Assembly (NCBI GenBank): GCA_964058845.1
Contig: CAXKVR010000341.1
Location: 1-31,010, forward strand
DNA from: Carex sylvatica
Taxonomy: Eukaryota; Streptophyta; Magnoliopsida; Poales; Cyperaceae
Reading direction: 5' to 3'
DNA: 31,010 bases
Below are positions 1 through 9,262 of the stretch, in pieces; position 1 is the stretch's first letter, and each line of letters opens with the position of its first letter. The notes under the pieces are model-generated. The model was not told the DNA's origin. It worked only from the letters and a program-made list of their open reading frames with translations, and searched no databases. The position numbers were made by a program, and so were the translations under genes.

Positions 1-1329
1 CGTCGTTATCTCCCTTCCCGTGTGACTTAGGTTTATCTGTTGGTTGTAGAGTGTGTCCCAGTGGATTAATGGCATTGGCGCCGTTGTCATCCCCATTAGG
101 TTAGATAAGAATTGATGAAAAGCTTCTGCTTTGCCCTTTTGATCATTTCGCATGCTCCCTTGGTGTTGGACTGCCTGTACTCTATTGTTTCTGCTTTTTG
201 CCGATGCAACCGCATGAAAATATCTAGTTCCTCGATCTCCCTGTAGTTCCCACCTTGATTTTGCTCTTTGTTTCCAGAGGTCTTCTTCTAATACCGACAG
301 ATGTTTGTATCTTTCTGTGATTAAATTTATTACCACCTTTTCCCTTATTGTTGGTTCTCTTGCCTCTATGACCTTATCCATCCATCCTATATACTCTCGA
401 CATACCCCAATTTGCTCCTTTATCTGTGTGACTCTTTCGCTCCCCCATTTCTTGATGTCGACCGTCAGTGCTTGTATTTTTTTTTCTAGTTGTGCAGGGT
501 TTTGTGCCGTGCTGCCTTGTTTCCAGTTTTGGATGACAATTTCTTTTAACTGTGGTGATCTGAGCCACATGTTTTCGAATCTGAAAAAATTTGTTTTGCT
601 TGACTTGGTTGTGACTGTGTATAGGATGGGGCAGTGGTCAGATGATGTATTCGGCAATGCTTGTTGTGTCGAGATCGGATAGGCTAGATTCCATTCGGTT
701 GATATTAGATAACGGTCGAGTCTTGCCATCGCTGCCCGGTGTTGACCATTTGCTCTGGACCATGTGAATTTTCGTCCCTGTAATGGTAGGTTTATTAATC
801 CGAGTGAAGAGATGAACCGCTGAAATCTGTTTGTTCGTGCCCATGTTCTGGTTGTGTTTCTTTCGCTTGGGTCAATTGTGAAGTTGAAGTCACCGCAGAT
901 GACCCATGGGGTGTTGTCAGTTGGTTTGGTCTCTCTTAGTTCTTCCATGAATTCTTGTCTCTGTGCGTTTACCGAAGGTCCGTAGACCACTGTAAGATAG
1001 AATTTTTGTGAATCTTCTCTGTTTTGTAATAGAATTGACAGGGAGTAATTTCTTGTTAACGAATTGATCTCTTGGAACCTATTTTCCGCCCAAGCCACCA
1101 ATATCCCTCCTCTTGTCCCGTTGGCATCTAGCACCCTTTTCTATCTTAAATGATTGCCACATATCTGCTTGAGAAAGCCATCTTGTAATTGTGCTAATTT
1201 TGTTTCTTGTAGGCATACTATTTGTGGTTTTTCCAGTAGAATGGTTTGTCTCACAGTTAATCTTTTTTGTCTTTCATTCAGCCCCCTCACATTCCATGAC
1301 AAGAATTTAATCTTTGACTTGTAATTCAT
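1..1329 (-). pseudogene. LINE ORF2, endonuclease domain, one nonsense codon, truncated at window edge
   Basis: From an ATG at 1329-1327 the frame reads into a typical LINE endonuclease start (SWNVRGLN at residues 11-18, QETK at 41-44). It meets a TAG at 1143-1141 (codon 63), and then stays open in the same frame for 380 codons to position 1. Beyond the TAG the remaining endonuclease signatures are present: VYGPS near 986-972, the GDFN motif near 894-883, and the catalytic SDH near 642-634, followed by the FHAVASAK-like linker that precedes reverse transcriptase in plant LINEs. The break is therefore a single in-frame nonsense codon, not a frameshift. The frame is also open upstream to 1410, so the exact start is uncertain. 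The endonuclease would nick target DNA for target-primed reverse transcription. The copy looks recently inactivated, unless the stop is read through. Confidence 0.88.
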
Positions 1330-1696
1330 TGGGAACAAAAAGCAACGAGTAATAATAATAATTACTTTGGATTGATTTCTTTTTGAGAGGATGGTACAAC
1401 ATCGGCTCAAGGCCTACATCCCCCCTGTTAAAGCAAATCACTTGGTCTTTCCCCTGACCGACCTCTACTACATTCTTCTTACACCGCTTCCAAAAGATCT
1501 CTTTCTTCTTACTCTTGTTGCCATCATCGTTGTTACTAAGATATTCAAAGCCCCTAATCCACCAGCTACTACATTTACCCTTGAGTTTAATATTAAAAAT
1601 TCCTACTTTACCTCCCTCCCAACTTCCTTTCTTTTTTACACAATACATGATAGAATATTAAAACAACTAAGAATTAAATATTTGGGACATCTTGTC

Positions 1697-4171
1697 CTAC
1701 TCCGGTGCCGCGTCCCCTGCTCCCTCTTCCATTGCCTTCTGCTTGTTGACCTCCCTGCGGACCTTCTCATCTAAGGTTTCATCTATCTCAATGCCTGCTG
1801 CAGCCACCACGAGTTCCGCTTGAGTTTCTGACAGTGGATCCGTGGTCTCTGTGTATGTCCTGCATGGTTTATCAGCCCCCTTTGCCCTGTTTTTCTTCTT
1901 CTTTGCTATTGCAGTAACCTCATAGCCTAGGACCTTCTTTGCTCTTTCCATCATCGGGATGTAGTGGCCGTCCATCTTTGTTTTGATACGTGGGCTGCGC
2001 CTTATTTCTACGGATTGGGTGTTCCTGATTGTTTTGAGCAATGGGCTCGCCATGCCTCCTTGGTGCGGGACCCCAGTTGGGGACTTTATTGGGCCCTCTT
2101 TTACTGTCTGCTCTTCATTTGGGTTCAATAGAGAGTGTTCGACTCCCGGAGGGAATTTAGGTCCGTGATCGGTTTGGATAGGAAAGAAATCTTCAAATCC
2201 TGGGGGTAAGGTATGCTCCTCCTCAATTGGGCTGTCAGTATTATTTGGGACCGCTATTTGCAGGCCTGCCGCGGTATTGGTGAAGTCTTCTTGTGGGCCT
2301 TCAATTGCTAGCCCAGTTTGGTCTGCAACTGAGTTGTGTTGAAGATAGAAAGAATTACCTTTTCCCTTTTGTTGTTGCCAGCTGTTATTTTCCTGTCTGC
2401 TTTGGTCGTTAACCATCTTGTCAGCCGCTTCTAGCATCCTTATTGTCTCTATCTGTCCTTGCACTTTCACCTTGGGACTGTTGCCCCACGCCTTGCCAAC
2501 TACTGTACTCAAGCTCAGAGCCGTCGCGTCCCATTTAATGTAGGTGAATGTCAGATACGCAAGAGATGATATCTGGGGTTTGAATATAGCTATGCGTGCT
2601 GCCACAACCGATCCCACTGAGATGTGCACAGTGAATCCCATCTGAATTGTAACCTTCTGTGTTCCCTGTTGTGGTACAACGGCTCTCTTCTTGTTTGCCG
2701 GCGTGATCTCCGCCAGGTTAGTTTGCACTTGTGGCTGTTGCATGGTGTGCAACAGTTTAGCGATCTGTTTCTGAACCAATTCACGTTGTTGTTTCCTTGG
2801 ATCCTTCTTCCTCCATAGCTGCGTAGTTTCTTTTCCATGCAATTCCCCTCCCTTCTCCGTTGGCTGCTCTGGCATGACCTTGACTTTTGGCACCCATATC
2901 CCTGCTGGTTTTTGATTGATCATGTTCGCTTGTCCTCTGATTGGTCTCGACTGCGCCCATGGGTGATAGTTTGACTCGACACTGCTTTCCCCTGAGTAGC
3001 TATGTATGTTTGGGGATGGGGGCCTCTGCCTCTGTTGCTGCTGTTGCTGTTGGGGTCTTCTCGCCTGTTGCCTCCTCCTTGGTGGTGATGGTGGTGGTGG
3101 TGGGAAGTACGTTGGTTCCTCTAGTCTCCATGCAAGCACCTTCACCTTGACACTCTTGTCATAATCTCCCATTTTTGCTTTGAGAAATTTTGGGATGTGC
3201 CTTGGGTGTTTGGTTGCGACGCAGATAGTGATGTACTCAGTTTGCCTTGCATGTGGTCCGTATGGTTGTATGCCTTGGATCGTCCCCAGTTTTACTGCAA
3301 GTCTATTTATGCCCTCGGTGTTCCACATATGCAGTGGAGCTCCTATCAGTCTGACCCAGGTTTCATATCTCAGTGGGTGGTGCTGCATGCCGTCTGTTTG
3401 AAGCCACGCAAATAGAGTGAACTGTGCACCTAGAGACGGTATTGCATATGGTCCTCCATCAATGCATGCGTTTCTGAGTTGCTCATCTTGGCATATGAGA
3501 AGCAGTTTGTTTGTCTCTATTTTATCTATACGATACATTGCTGGCTGACCCCCATGAACTCTAGCGAGGGTCCTCTGTACTGCCTCAGTGAAAGCCGGTG
3601 TGTATTGCCCACGCTGTAGCCCAACCCATGCCGCCCTCAGTAAGTATTGGTTTGTCGGCCTCAGTGGTTCCTGGATTGGCAAGAAAATGTCTTCCTCTAG
3701 CGGTCTGTCATTCCAGAAGGGTTCAAGGTCGTCGTCGTTCATGATTTGTTTCTTTGGTTTTACTGCCTGTGCGTATGATAGGTTTGGTTTTGAGAGGGTG
3801 GGTTTGAATGTTTTAGGTTTCTGAACGGGTTTGTCCTTCTTTATAGAACATTTGTAGGAGTAATGACCCAGTCTGAGGCATTTATGGCATCGCACTGGAT
3901 CCCTGCAATTCGCAACCCTATGCTCCTTGGAAAGGCACCTATAGCATTTATTCTTGTTGAAGTGCATTTCCTTTTTGTTTACAGTGAACCTGTTGGATTT
4001 GGTGGAGATGTTGTTAGGAATGTTTTCTTGTTGCCTCGTCTTCTTTCGCCTGACTATCTGCCATCCATCGTCGTTTTCTTTTTTATTGCTCTGCTGTTCC
4101 TGTGCACCATTGTAGTGCCTTCTTTTCGCCTCTGCATTGCCTTGCTGCCTCGGTTTCCGCTCCTCAAACAT
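1697..4171 (-). CDS. LINE ORF1 protein with two CCHC zinc knuckles and DUF4283-like domain (824 aa)
   Basis: This is an uninterrupted 824-codon frame. Residues 1-70 are basic and Gln/Asn/Lys-rich. Two adjacent CX2CX4HX4C zinc knuckles follow (C76-C89 and C95-C108), typical of nucleic-acid-binding gag-like proteins. Residues about 165-345 resemble the DUF4283/RRM-like fold of plant LINE ORF1 proteins, including a WVRLIGAPLHMW segment. Next come a proline run, an Arg/Gln-rich low-complexity stretch (about 350-380) and a long hydrophilic tail. ORF1 proteins coat the element RNA and form the ribonucleoprotein used in retrotransposition. No frameshift or stop interrupts it, whereas ORF2 downstream has one nonsense codon. 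The many plus-strand frames over this interval are shadows. It could also be called a retrotransposon gag-like protein; the neighbouring endonuclease ORF favours LINE. Confidence 0.88.
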   Translation of the reverse strand: MFEERKPRQQGNAEAKRRHYNGAQEQQSNKKENDDGWQIVRRKKTRQQENIPNNISTKSNRFTVNKKEMHFNKNKCYRCLSKEHRVANCRDPVRCHKCLRLGHYSYKCSIKKDKPVQKPKTFKPTLSKPNLSYAQAVKPKKQIMNDDDLEPFWNDRPLEEDIFLPIQEPLRPTNQYLLRAAWVGLQRGQYTPAFTEAVQRTLARVHGGQPAMYRIDKIETNKLLLICQDEQLRNACIDGGPYAIPSLGAQFTLFAWLQTDGMQHHPLRYETWVRLIGAPLHMWNTEGINRLAVKLGTIQGIQPYGPHARQTEYITICVATKHPRHIPKFLKAKMGDYDKSVKVKVLAWRLEEPTYFPPPPPSPPRRRQQARRPQQQQQQQRQRPPSPNIHSYSGESSVESNYHPWAQSRPIRGQANMINQKPAGIWVPKVKVMPEQPTEKGGELHGKETTQLWRKKDPRKQQRELVQKQIAKLLHTMQQPQVQTNLAEITPANKKRAVVPQQGTQKVTIQMGFTVHISVGSVVAARIAIFKPQISSLAYLTFTYIKWDATALSLSTVVGKAWGNSPKVKVQGQIETIRMLEAADKMVNDQSRQENNSWQQQKGKGNSFYLQHNSVADQTGLAIEGPQEDFTNTAAGLQIAVPNNTDSPIEEEHTLPPGFEDFFPIQTDHGPKFPPGVEHSLLNPNEEQTVKEGPIKSPTGVPHQGGMASPLLKTIRNTQSVEIRRSPRIKTKMDGHYIPMMERAKKVLGYEVTAIAKKKKNRAKGADKPCRTYTETTDPLSETQAELVVAAAGIEIDETLDEKVRREVNKQKAMEEGAGDAAPE

Positions 4172-4280
4172 CTCTCCCCTGAATTTTGAAAACCGTAAAT
4201 ATTTTTACAAACTTTTACTTCATACTTTAGCAATTTAGATCATTCTGTTGTCCCCATGTATTTCTAAGTATATACATCAA

Positions 4281-4678
4281 TCCGTATTCTTCCAGGTACT
4301 TGACTGTACTTAACTGAAACAAGCGTCCCAGATTTGCTCTCGGTCTAGATTTTAAAATTGGCACGAATCTCAAAGCATAAATAGGGGCATCATCCCGGAT
4401 GAGAATAAATCTGGGGCGTATGCTTCAGTCAGGTACCTGGGAGGAATTTGTATCCTCTGAACTCAAAAATGAATATTTTGAGTTGATGTATCTGGACTGT
4501 TCAATCAACTTTAAAATTCATGTGGATTAGATTTGCACTAATATTGAAGACCCCTTAGATTATAAGCAAGAACCGGATGGACTCTATTTATAATCAGACG
4601 GCTGAGATGCATTAACTCAAAAGATACTATTTTGATGAGTTAATGCAGACGATGCGGACTCACCTGGGAGGATACGGA
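4281..4678. repeat. Composite inverted-repeat (MITE-like) element
   Basis: The terminal 17 bases match inverted with two mismatches (TCCGTATTCTTCCAGGT at 4281-4297 against the complement of 4662-4678). A third, internal inverted copy of the same motif lies at 4435-4455. Two further hairpins occur inside: AACTCAAAA...TTTTGAGTT near 4467-4487, and TGCATTAACTCA...TGAGTTAATGCA at 4608-4647. Segments around 4320-4350 also pair with 4390-4425 as imperfect complements. The arrangement suggests a non-autonomous DNA element, perhaps one inserted in another. I could not find a convincing target-site duplication, so the superfamily is unassigned. Confidence 0.55.
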
Positions 4679-4813
4679 TCCGAAAATATAATTACTTGGC
4701 TCTCAAGTCGTGAGGTGACAGCCTGGCAGGTGAGATCTTACCGCTAACTAGTGGCAGTTACTCCATTAGCGCTACTTGATCGGATCAATATCCCTAGTTT
4801 TTCCAGTAGCTTA

Positions 4814-4912
4814 ATTATCGGGTTTAAAAAAATTTCAGATACCACCCGATTAACATAACTTGACGACCAAACAAGCAGTAAGATTATTAAATCACCAAGC
4901 GATTGATCTCAT
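4814..4912 (+). promoter_or_regulatory. Upstream block shared with the second DUF2828 gene
   Basis: Short blocks occur in the same order here and upstream of the gene at 9346. TTATCGGGT at 4815-4823 corresponds to 9142-9150. CCCGATTAACA at 4845-4855 corresponds to about 9199-9209. ATTATTAAA followed by CACCAnGCG at 4883-4901 corresponds to 9233-9252. The conserved order in non-coding DNA shows that the duplication included promoter sequence and that these blocks may be under constraint. Function as promoter elements is inferred from position only. Confidence 0.5.
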
Positions 4913-4939
4913 CTCCTCCAAGACCATCAAGATCCATTA

Positions 4940-7196
4940 ATGGCATCTCTCATCGGCCCACCGCTGCTCCCCCGCATCAACACCAACTACGACTCCCTCC
5001 CTTCAACTCAGGAAACCACCCAAGAAGAAAGCACACCTGATCCATTTATCTCCTTGCTCGATGCCGGGTTTGGTGTAAAGGCTCAAAGCAACAAATCAAT
5101 AAGAGGCTTCACTGTGAATGGCTCAGCCACCTTCATCGCCTCTGGCAACCCTTGCATTGATTTCTTCTTCCAGGTGGTCCCCAACACCCCCTCAACCAGA
5201 GTCATTAGCCTTTTAATCCCTGCATGGAAGCACGACCCCTTGACCGCTTTGAAACTCATCTGCCATCTCCGAGGCGTGCGTGGGACTGGAAAATCTGACA
5301 AGGAAGGGTTCTATGCCAGTGCGCTATGGCTGCACCGCAACCACCCCAAAACTCTAGCTTTGAATGTTGCATCTTTCGCCGAGTTTGGTTACATGAAGGA
5401 TCTCTTGGAGATACTCTTTCGGCTTTTGCATGGAGATGATATTCGAGAAAAGATCAAAAATGAACGAATGCAGCCACAGGGTATAAAAAGGCGTGCCATC
5501 TCACGCAGACCCTGCGTAAAAATCTCGAAGCGGAAGCGGAAGCGGTGGGCGCAGATATCTAGTGTGCCCGAGAAAGCCACACTAGCAGATTACATTGCTG
5601 CCAAGTTTGCTGAGGTACTATCCCAAAACTTTTTGTCACAATTTCCATAAATTGTCACAAAATGCTCTTGCAACAGAAAGAGATGAGACGAAAGGAGAAA
5701 AGAGACTGGTGGCCGTTGAACTTAATTTAAATAAACTTTTTGTTCAGAGAACTTTGCAGCATTTCTATAGAAGAGCAGTATTTTTTTTTAAATATTTCTG
5801 AACAAATTTCAAAATATTACAGGTACGGAGAAAGAAGTTAGAACTTGCTGGTTCAGATCCAATACTGGAATTCAATGAGGAAACTGTTAAAAAAGAGGTG
5901 TCAAAGCCTAGGAATCCCAAGAAGCAGAGGAAGACGATATCTCTGGCCTGGAAGGCCCTTTCCCGGTACACAAAAGACTCAAAATATAGGTTCCTTTACG
6001 AAAGAGTTGCTGAATTCTTCACTGCGATGCTGGCTTCTGATGTGAAGCAGCTAAATTCTGGAAAGATCCAGAAAATTGGTCTGGCGGCCAAGTGGTGTCC
6101 ATCTCTTGATATGTCGTTTGACCGCTCCACGCTCATTTGTGAAGCCATTGCACGGCTTATGTTCCCTCGCAACTCTGATCCAGAATATGAATCCCTTGCT
6201 GAAGAGCACTATGTTTACCGGGTCAGAAACCGGCTGAGGAGAGAGGTTCTGGTGCCAATCAGGAAGGTTCTTGAGTTGCCTGAGGTGTACATGAGTGCGC
6301 AAAGGTGGGATGACTTGCCATACAGTCGAGTCGCCTCTGTGGCTATGATGCGGTACAAGAAGCACTTCATGCAGAATGACAAAGAGCGTTTCATTAAGTA
6401 CCTCAAAAAGGTAGAAGATGGGAAGGCAAAGATCTCGGCTGGTGCACTTCTCCCGCATGAGATTGCTGCTCCTGCATATCGAGGTAAGCATGACAAGGTG
6501 GCAGAGCTTCAGTGGCAGCGAATGGTCAATGATTTGCTTCAAAAGGGGACACTTTCAAATTGCATTTCTGTGTGTGATGTGTCGGGTAGTATGACTGGGA
6601 CCCCCATGGAAGTGTGTGTAGCTCTTGGAGTCCTTGTCTCCGAGCTTTGCGAGGAGCCATGGAAAGGGAAGGTTATCACATTCCATGAAAGCCCGTCAAT
6701 CCAAATAATCCGTGGCAAGTCTTTGAAGGAAAAGATGCATTTTGTACGAAGCATGGATTGGGGAGGTAGTACCAACTTCCAAGGGGTGTTTGATCAAGTA
6801 CTCGACACAGCAGTGCGAGCTAAAATTAAGCCTGAAGGGATGGTAAAAAAGGTGTTTGTTTTCTCTGACATGGAGTTTAACGTGGCTAGAGGAGTACATT
6901 GGTGGAATAGAAAGGCAACACAGAATGCACCTTGGGAAACAGATTATGAGGTAATATGTCAGAAGTTTGCGGCAAGGGGGTACGGAGATGTGGTACCAGA
7001 GATTGTGTTTTGGAATTTGAGTGACTCGAGGTCGACGCCGGTAAAGGCCAATCAGAAGGGAGTGGCACTTGTAAGCGGATTTTCGAAGAATTTGCTGAAA
7101 CTTTTTTTGGATGGGAAGTCTGCGCCAACTCCTGAAGATGTTATGATGGAGGCGATTTCAGGCGACGAGTATCAGAAGCTGGTTGTCTTTGATTAG
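4940..7196 (+). CDS. DUF2828/vWA-like family protein, copy 1 (intact MIDAS), one intron
   Basis: Two exons, 4940-5614 and 5823-7196, are joined in phase 0 over a GT-AG intron of 208 bp (5615-5822) and give 682 aa. This is the plant family annotated as DUF2828 plus DUF7788 (UCP015417, vWA-like); cellular function is not established. Residues about 70-170 carry the family N-terminal block (GNPCIDFFF, the LRGVRGTGKSDKEGF segment, NHPKTLALN, FAEFGYMKDLLEIL). A highly basic linker (about 170-265) contains SKRKRKR, which could be a nuclear signal, and the intron falls in it. The C-terminal half is the von Willebrand A-like domain with an intact metal site: D477-x-S479-x-S481, T542 in GGSTNF, and D574 in FSDMEF. 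The architecture (helical N-part plus vWA) recalls Ro60/TROVE proteins, which is analogy only. The start is the first ATG after the conserved upstream block. The tandem copy at 9346-11151 is on the same strand. Confidence 0.85.
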
Positions 7197-8284
7197 GGAA
7201 TTAGTTAGCTAAAAGATTAGACTATGTTATGATTAAATTTAGTTAAAAGTATCTAAACTTTTTAAATTAGTACATACCTTCTCAAGTGCTTAATTACTAA
7301 GAATACTGAGCTGATTTTTTTCTGGGAACATAGTCTCTTAAGAAATTTTGCAATTTATAAAAGAGAACTGCAACAAACAGCTTCATAGTTTTAGTTTCTA
7401 ATCCCTTTAAAGTGTTCATCTGGATGAAAATTATTCTGAAACTGAGAATATTTCATTTGTTAAATACGATTCGAATTTAATTATTCTGGATTGAATACAT
7501 ACATGTTTGGGACAATTCTCATCCAGTGAAGTAACCCAATCTTTGGGTTTTATATCGGGACCGTCCGATTCGAATCCGAGATAATCTATCGGAAGTGGAG
7601 TGCACATATCTCGAGGCATGAATTTGAATCGCGAAGCAATCTCGATCGACAAATTCGAATTGGACGGTCTCGATTCAAAACCCAAAGATCAGGGGATCCG
7701 GACCCCAATTCTCTGCCATGAGATCTGTTCAAATGCTCCGAAAGAGAAGGCAAAGTTGCCTTGGGAGTTACTCAAGCATATTAAAATATTGCAAAACGTG
7801 TTTGGAATAAAACCTATTTTCAATTTTTTTTATATAACTTAAAGTACAAAATCATTGGAAATACTAATTAATTATTTGAATTTATTCTTCAAAAAAACAA
7901 AGATTATCAATTCATCATGTCGTCATTTGTTATATATGCATAATGCATAGTAAGCTCTGGGAGAAAAAAAAAATTATTAACAAAATTGAAGAATGCTAGC
8001 ATTTTTTTTTTAATAGTAATCCATTCCAATATCTAATTATTTGATTTCATTTGCAATATTTGTCATCAATAGTTGTAAATAATTTTTATTTTGGGATGGA
8101 TTCGAGCATCCACGTATTAATCTAAAACAACTTTTTTTTTTTTTTTAATACAAAACATGAATGCACGACATACAAAGCTATGGACAATGCATCTTCAATT
8201 CTTCATGTTATGTACAAATTTACAAATATTCAATAAAACCAGTGAATGGCAACAGATGAACCATGAATATCTACTTCCCAGAGC
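7197..8284. other. Intergenic region between the DUF2828 paralogues
   Basis: The first part is probably the 3' UTR and polyadenylation region of copy 1 (AT-rich, no single clear signal). An inverted repeat at 7539-7689 is annotated separately. The remainder is AT-rich with poly(T) runs (for example about 8131-8146) and short frames that overlap the inverted repeat. I see no gene. Confidence 0.5.
7539..7689. repeat. Inverted repeat, 37-bp arms
   Basis: The arm 7539-7575 pairs with the complement of 7653-7689 at 33 of 37 positions, around a loop of about 77 bp. Both arms contain ATCTTTGGGTTTT and GACCGTCC. The local sequence is much richer in CG dinucleotides and TCGA-type motifs than its surroundings. 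A small foldback transposon remnant is the simplest reading, but no target duplication was recognised. Confidence 0.55.
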
Positions 8285-8300
8285 TATATATATATATATA
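8285..8300. repeat. (TA)8 microsatellite, left flank of MITE
   Basis: Eight TA units directly abut the foldback element. With the (TA)n run on the far side it marks the probable insertion target. Confidence 0.85.
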
Positions 8301-8705
8301 GGAACATGCTAGTATGCTATGCGTAGCATAGAGGGCCTCCGTACAACGGCTTAATATTTGACTTTTCAAAATCCTAACGGTCGATCCGAATCGTTCATCT
8401 TGTTCCCCATATTAATATGTGTTTGGAGACCAAATTTTACATTTTTTGGAAGCTTTTTACTATTTTTTTAGATTTATTGAAAATTGCTGTTTTTTATGGT
8501 CCATATTTGCTGAAAACAGCGATTTTCAATAAATCTAAAACAATAGTAAAAAAATTCCAAAAAATATAAATTTTGGTCTCCAAACACATATTAATATGGA
8601 GAACAAGATGAACGGTTCGGATCGACCGTTAAGATTCTGAAAAATTGAATATTAAACCGTTGCACGAAGGCCCTCTATGCTACACATAGCATGCTAGCAA
8701 ATTCC
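8301..8705. mobile_element. Near-complete foldback MITE inside a (TA)n tract
   Basis: Almost the entire 405 bp is a palindrome. The left arm (about 8301-8494) pairs with the right arm (about 8512-8705), leaving a loop of about 17-20 bases around 8495-8512. Ends read GGAACATGCTAGTATGCTATG on the left and, read inward on the other strand, GGAATTTGCTAGCATGCTATG. The element sits exactly between two (TA)n runs, 8285-8300 and 8706-8726, so insertion into a TA microsatellite with TA duplication is likely. This resembles microsatellite-associated MITEs such as the rice Micron family. It carries no coding sequence and would give a long hairpin RNA if transcribed. Confidence 0.85.
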
Positions 8706-8726
8706 TATATATATATATATATATAT
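8706..8726. repeat. (TA)10 microsatellite, right flank of MITE
   Basis: About ten TA units directly follow the foldback element. Together with the left run it may be the original microsatellite, split and duplicated by insertion. Confidence 0.85.
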
Positions 8727-8948
8727 TTTCCTAAAACAAAAGGTGGCATTGGTGCAAATTAATTTGTCTGTGTATACCAAGCGTCCAAGCCCATTTATTT
8801 TCTGAAAATTTAATTATTCTTTTTATGCGTGCCACTATGTATGTTTATAGGAATTATTTTCCAAATATCAATCAATAAAATAGACCTGAAAAGATTAAGG
8901 TATATTTTTCCTTATTGTTTGACAGATTCTGAGGTGACCGGGTTTAAC

Positions 8949-9043
8949 AATTTTCTTTTTTCTCTTTCAACAAAGAGCCCTAAAATCGAATTTAGCAATT
9001 TTCTTTTCTTCTTTCAACAAGAAGCCCAAAAATCGAATTTAGC
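8949..9043 (+). repeat. 48-bp tandem duplication
   Basis: Two adjacent units start at 8949 and 8997, each running from AATTTTC through CTTTCAACAA to ATCGAATTTAGC, with a few mismatches. It lies about 300 bp upstream of the second DUF2828 gene and just before the promoter block shared with copy 1. It is probably a replication or repair duplication. Confidence 0.8.
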
Positions 9044-9140
9044 GAATTATTAGTATATGGTACTTGATGCTCAAGTCATGGATCTAATTACAGTAACTAA
9101 TAACCAGCCACCATTTGCGCTAATAGATCAGAATCAGTAA

Positions 9141-9262
9141 TTTATCGGGTCTGAAAGCTTTCGGATGCTACCTGTTATGCCCATTAGTGTTAAGTCAACC
9201 CGATTAACAGGCTTGGCGCCCAAGTAGTACGAATTATTAAAAGCACCATGCGTCTCATCTTC
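9141..9262 (+). promoter_or_regulatory. Upstream block of second DUF2828 gene, shared with copy 1
   Basis: It contains the blocks TTTATCGGGT (9141-9150), ACCCGATTAACA (9198-9209) and GAATTATTAAAAGCACC (9231-9247), matching 4814-4912 upstream of copy 1 in the same order. Spacing differs because this copy has extra sequence between the first two blocks. A pyrimidine-rich stretch (9251-9275) follows and may mark the transcription start area. Confidence 0.5.

Larger units (their letters stand above)
1..4171 (-). mobile_element. LINE (L1-type non-LTR retrotransposon), 5' part
   Basis: Read on the minus strand, this stretch gives a gag-like ORF1 with two zinc knuckles (1697-4171), a spacer of about 367 bp, and the start of ORF2 with an apurinic-type endonuclease domain (1-1329). 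That order is the plant L1-type LINE layout. Reverse transcriptase, RNase H and the poly(A) tail would lie left of the window, so the 3' end and target-site duplication cannot be seen. The 5' boundary is not marked by any repeat I could find; 4171 is simply the ORF1 start codon, and a 5' UTR probably extends somewhat beyond it. Identity as a LINE is clear from the domains. Age and mobility are discussed under the two ORFs. Confidence 0.9.
4172..4939. other. Spacer between LINE and first DUF2828 gene
   Basis: There is no coding sequence here. It holds the LINE 5' flank (4172-4280), a composite inverted-repeat element (4281-4678) and, from about 4814, the putative promoter and 5' UTR of the DUF2828 gene that starts at 4940. 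I see no clear TATA box. There is no ATG in the last roughly 100 bases before the start codon. Confidence 0.6.

Noticed and set aside
1141..1143. First suspected a frameshift in LINE ORF2 because the frame ends here.
   Set aside because: Translating the opposite strand shows the same frame continuing from 1140 to 1 without another stop, so it is a single nonsense codon.
1391..1774. Plus-strand frame opposite the LINE ORF1/ORF2 junction.
   Set aside because: It is a shadow of the minus-strand element with no protein-like features.
5273..5296. GVRGTGKS in DUF2828 copy 1 (and GIRGTGKS in copy 2) matches the Walker A pattern GxxxxGKS.
   Set aside because: The segment corresponds to a conserved Gly-rich turn of the DUF2828/TROVE-like N-terminal block, and no Walker B or NTPase fold is evident. 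I treat it as a pattern coincidence.
7600..7842. 80-codon plus-strand frame between the DUF2828 genes.
   Set aside because: It is built partly from an inverted repeat, and its symmetric counterpart exists on the other strand (7431-7685). This is a repeat artefact.
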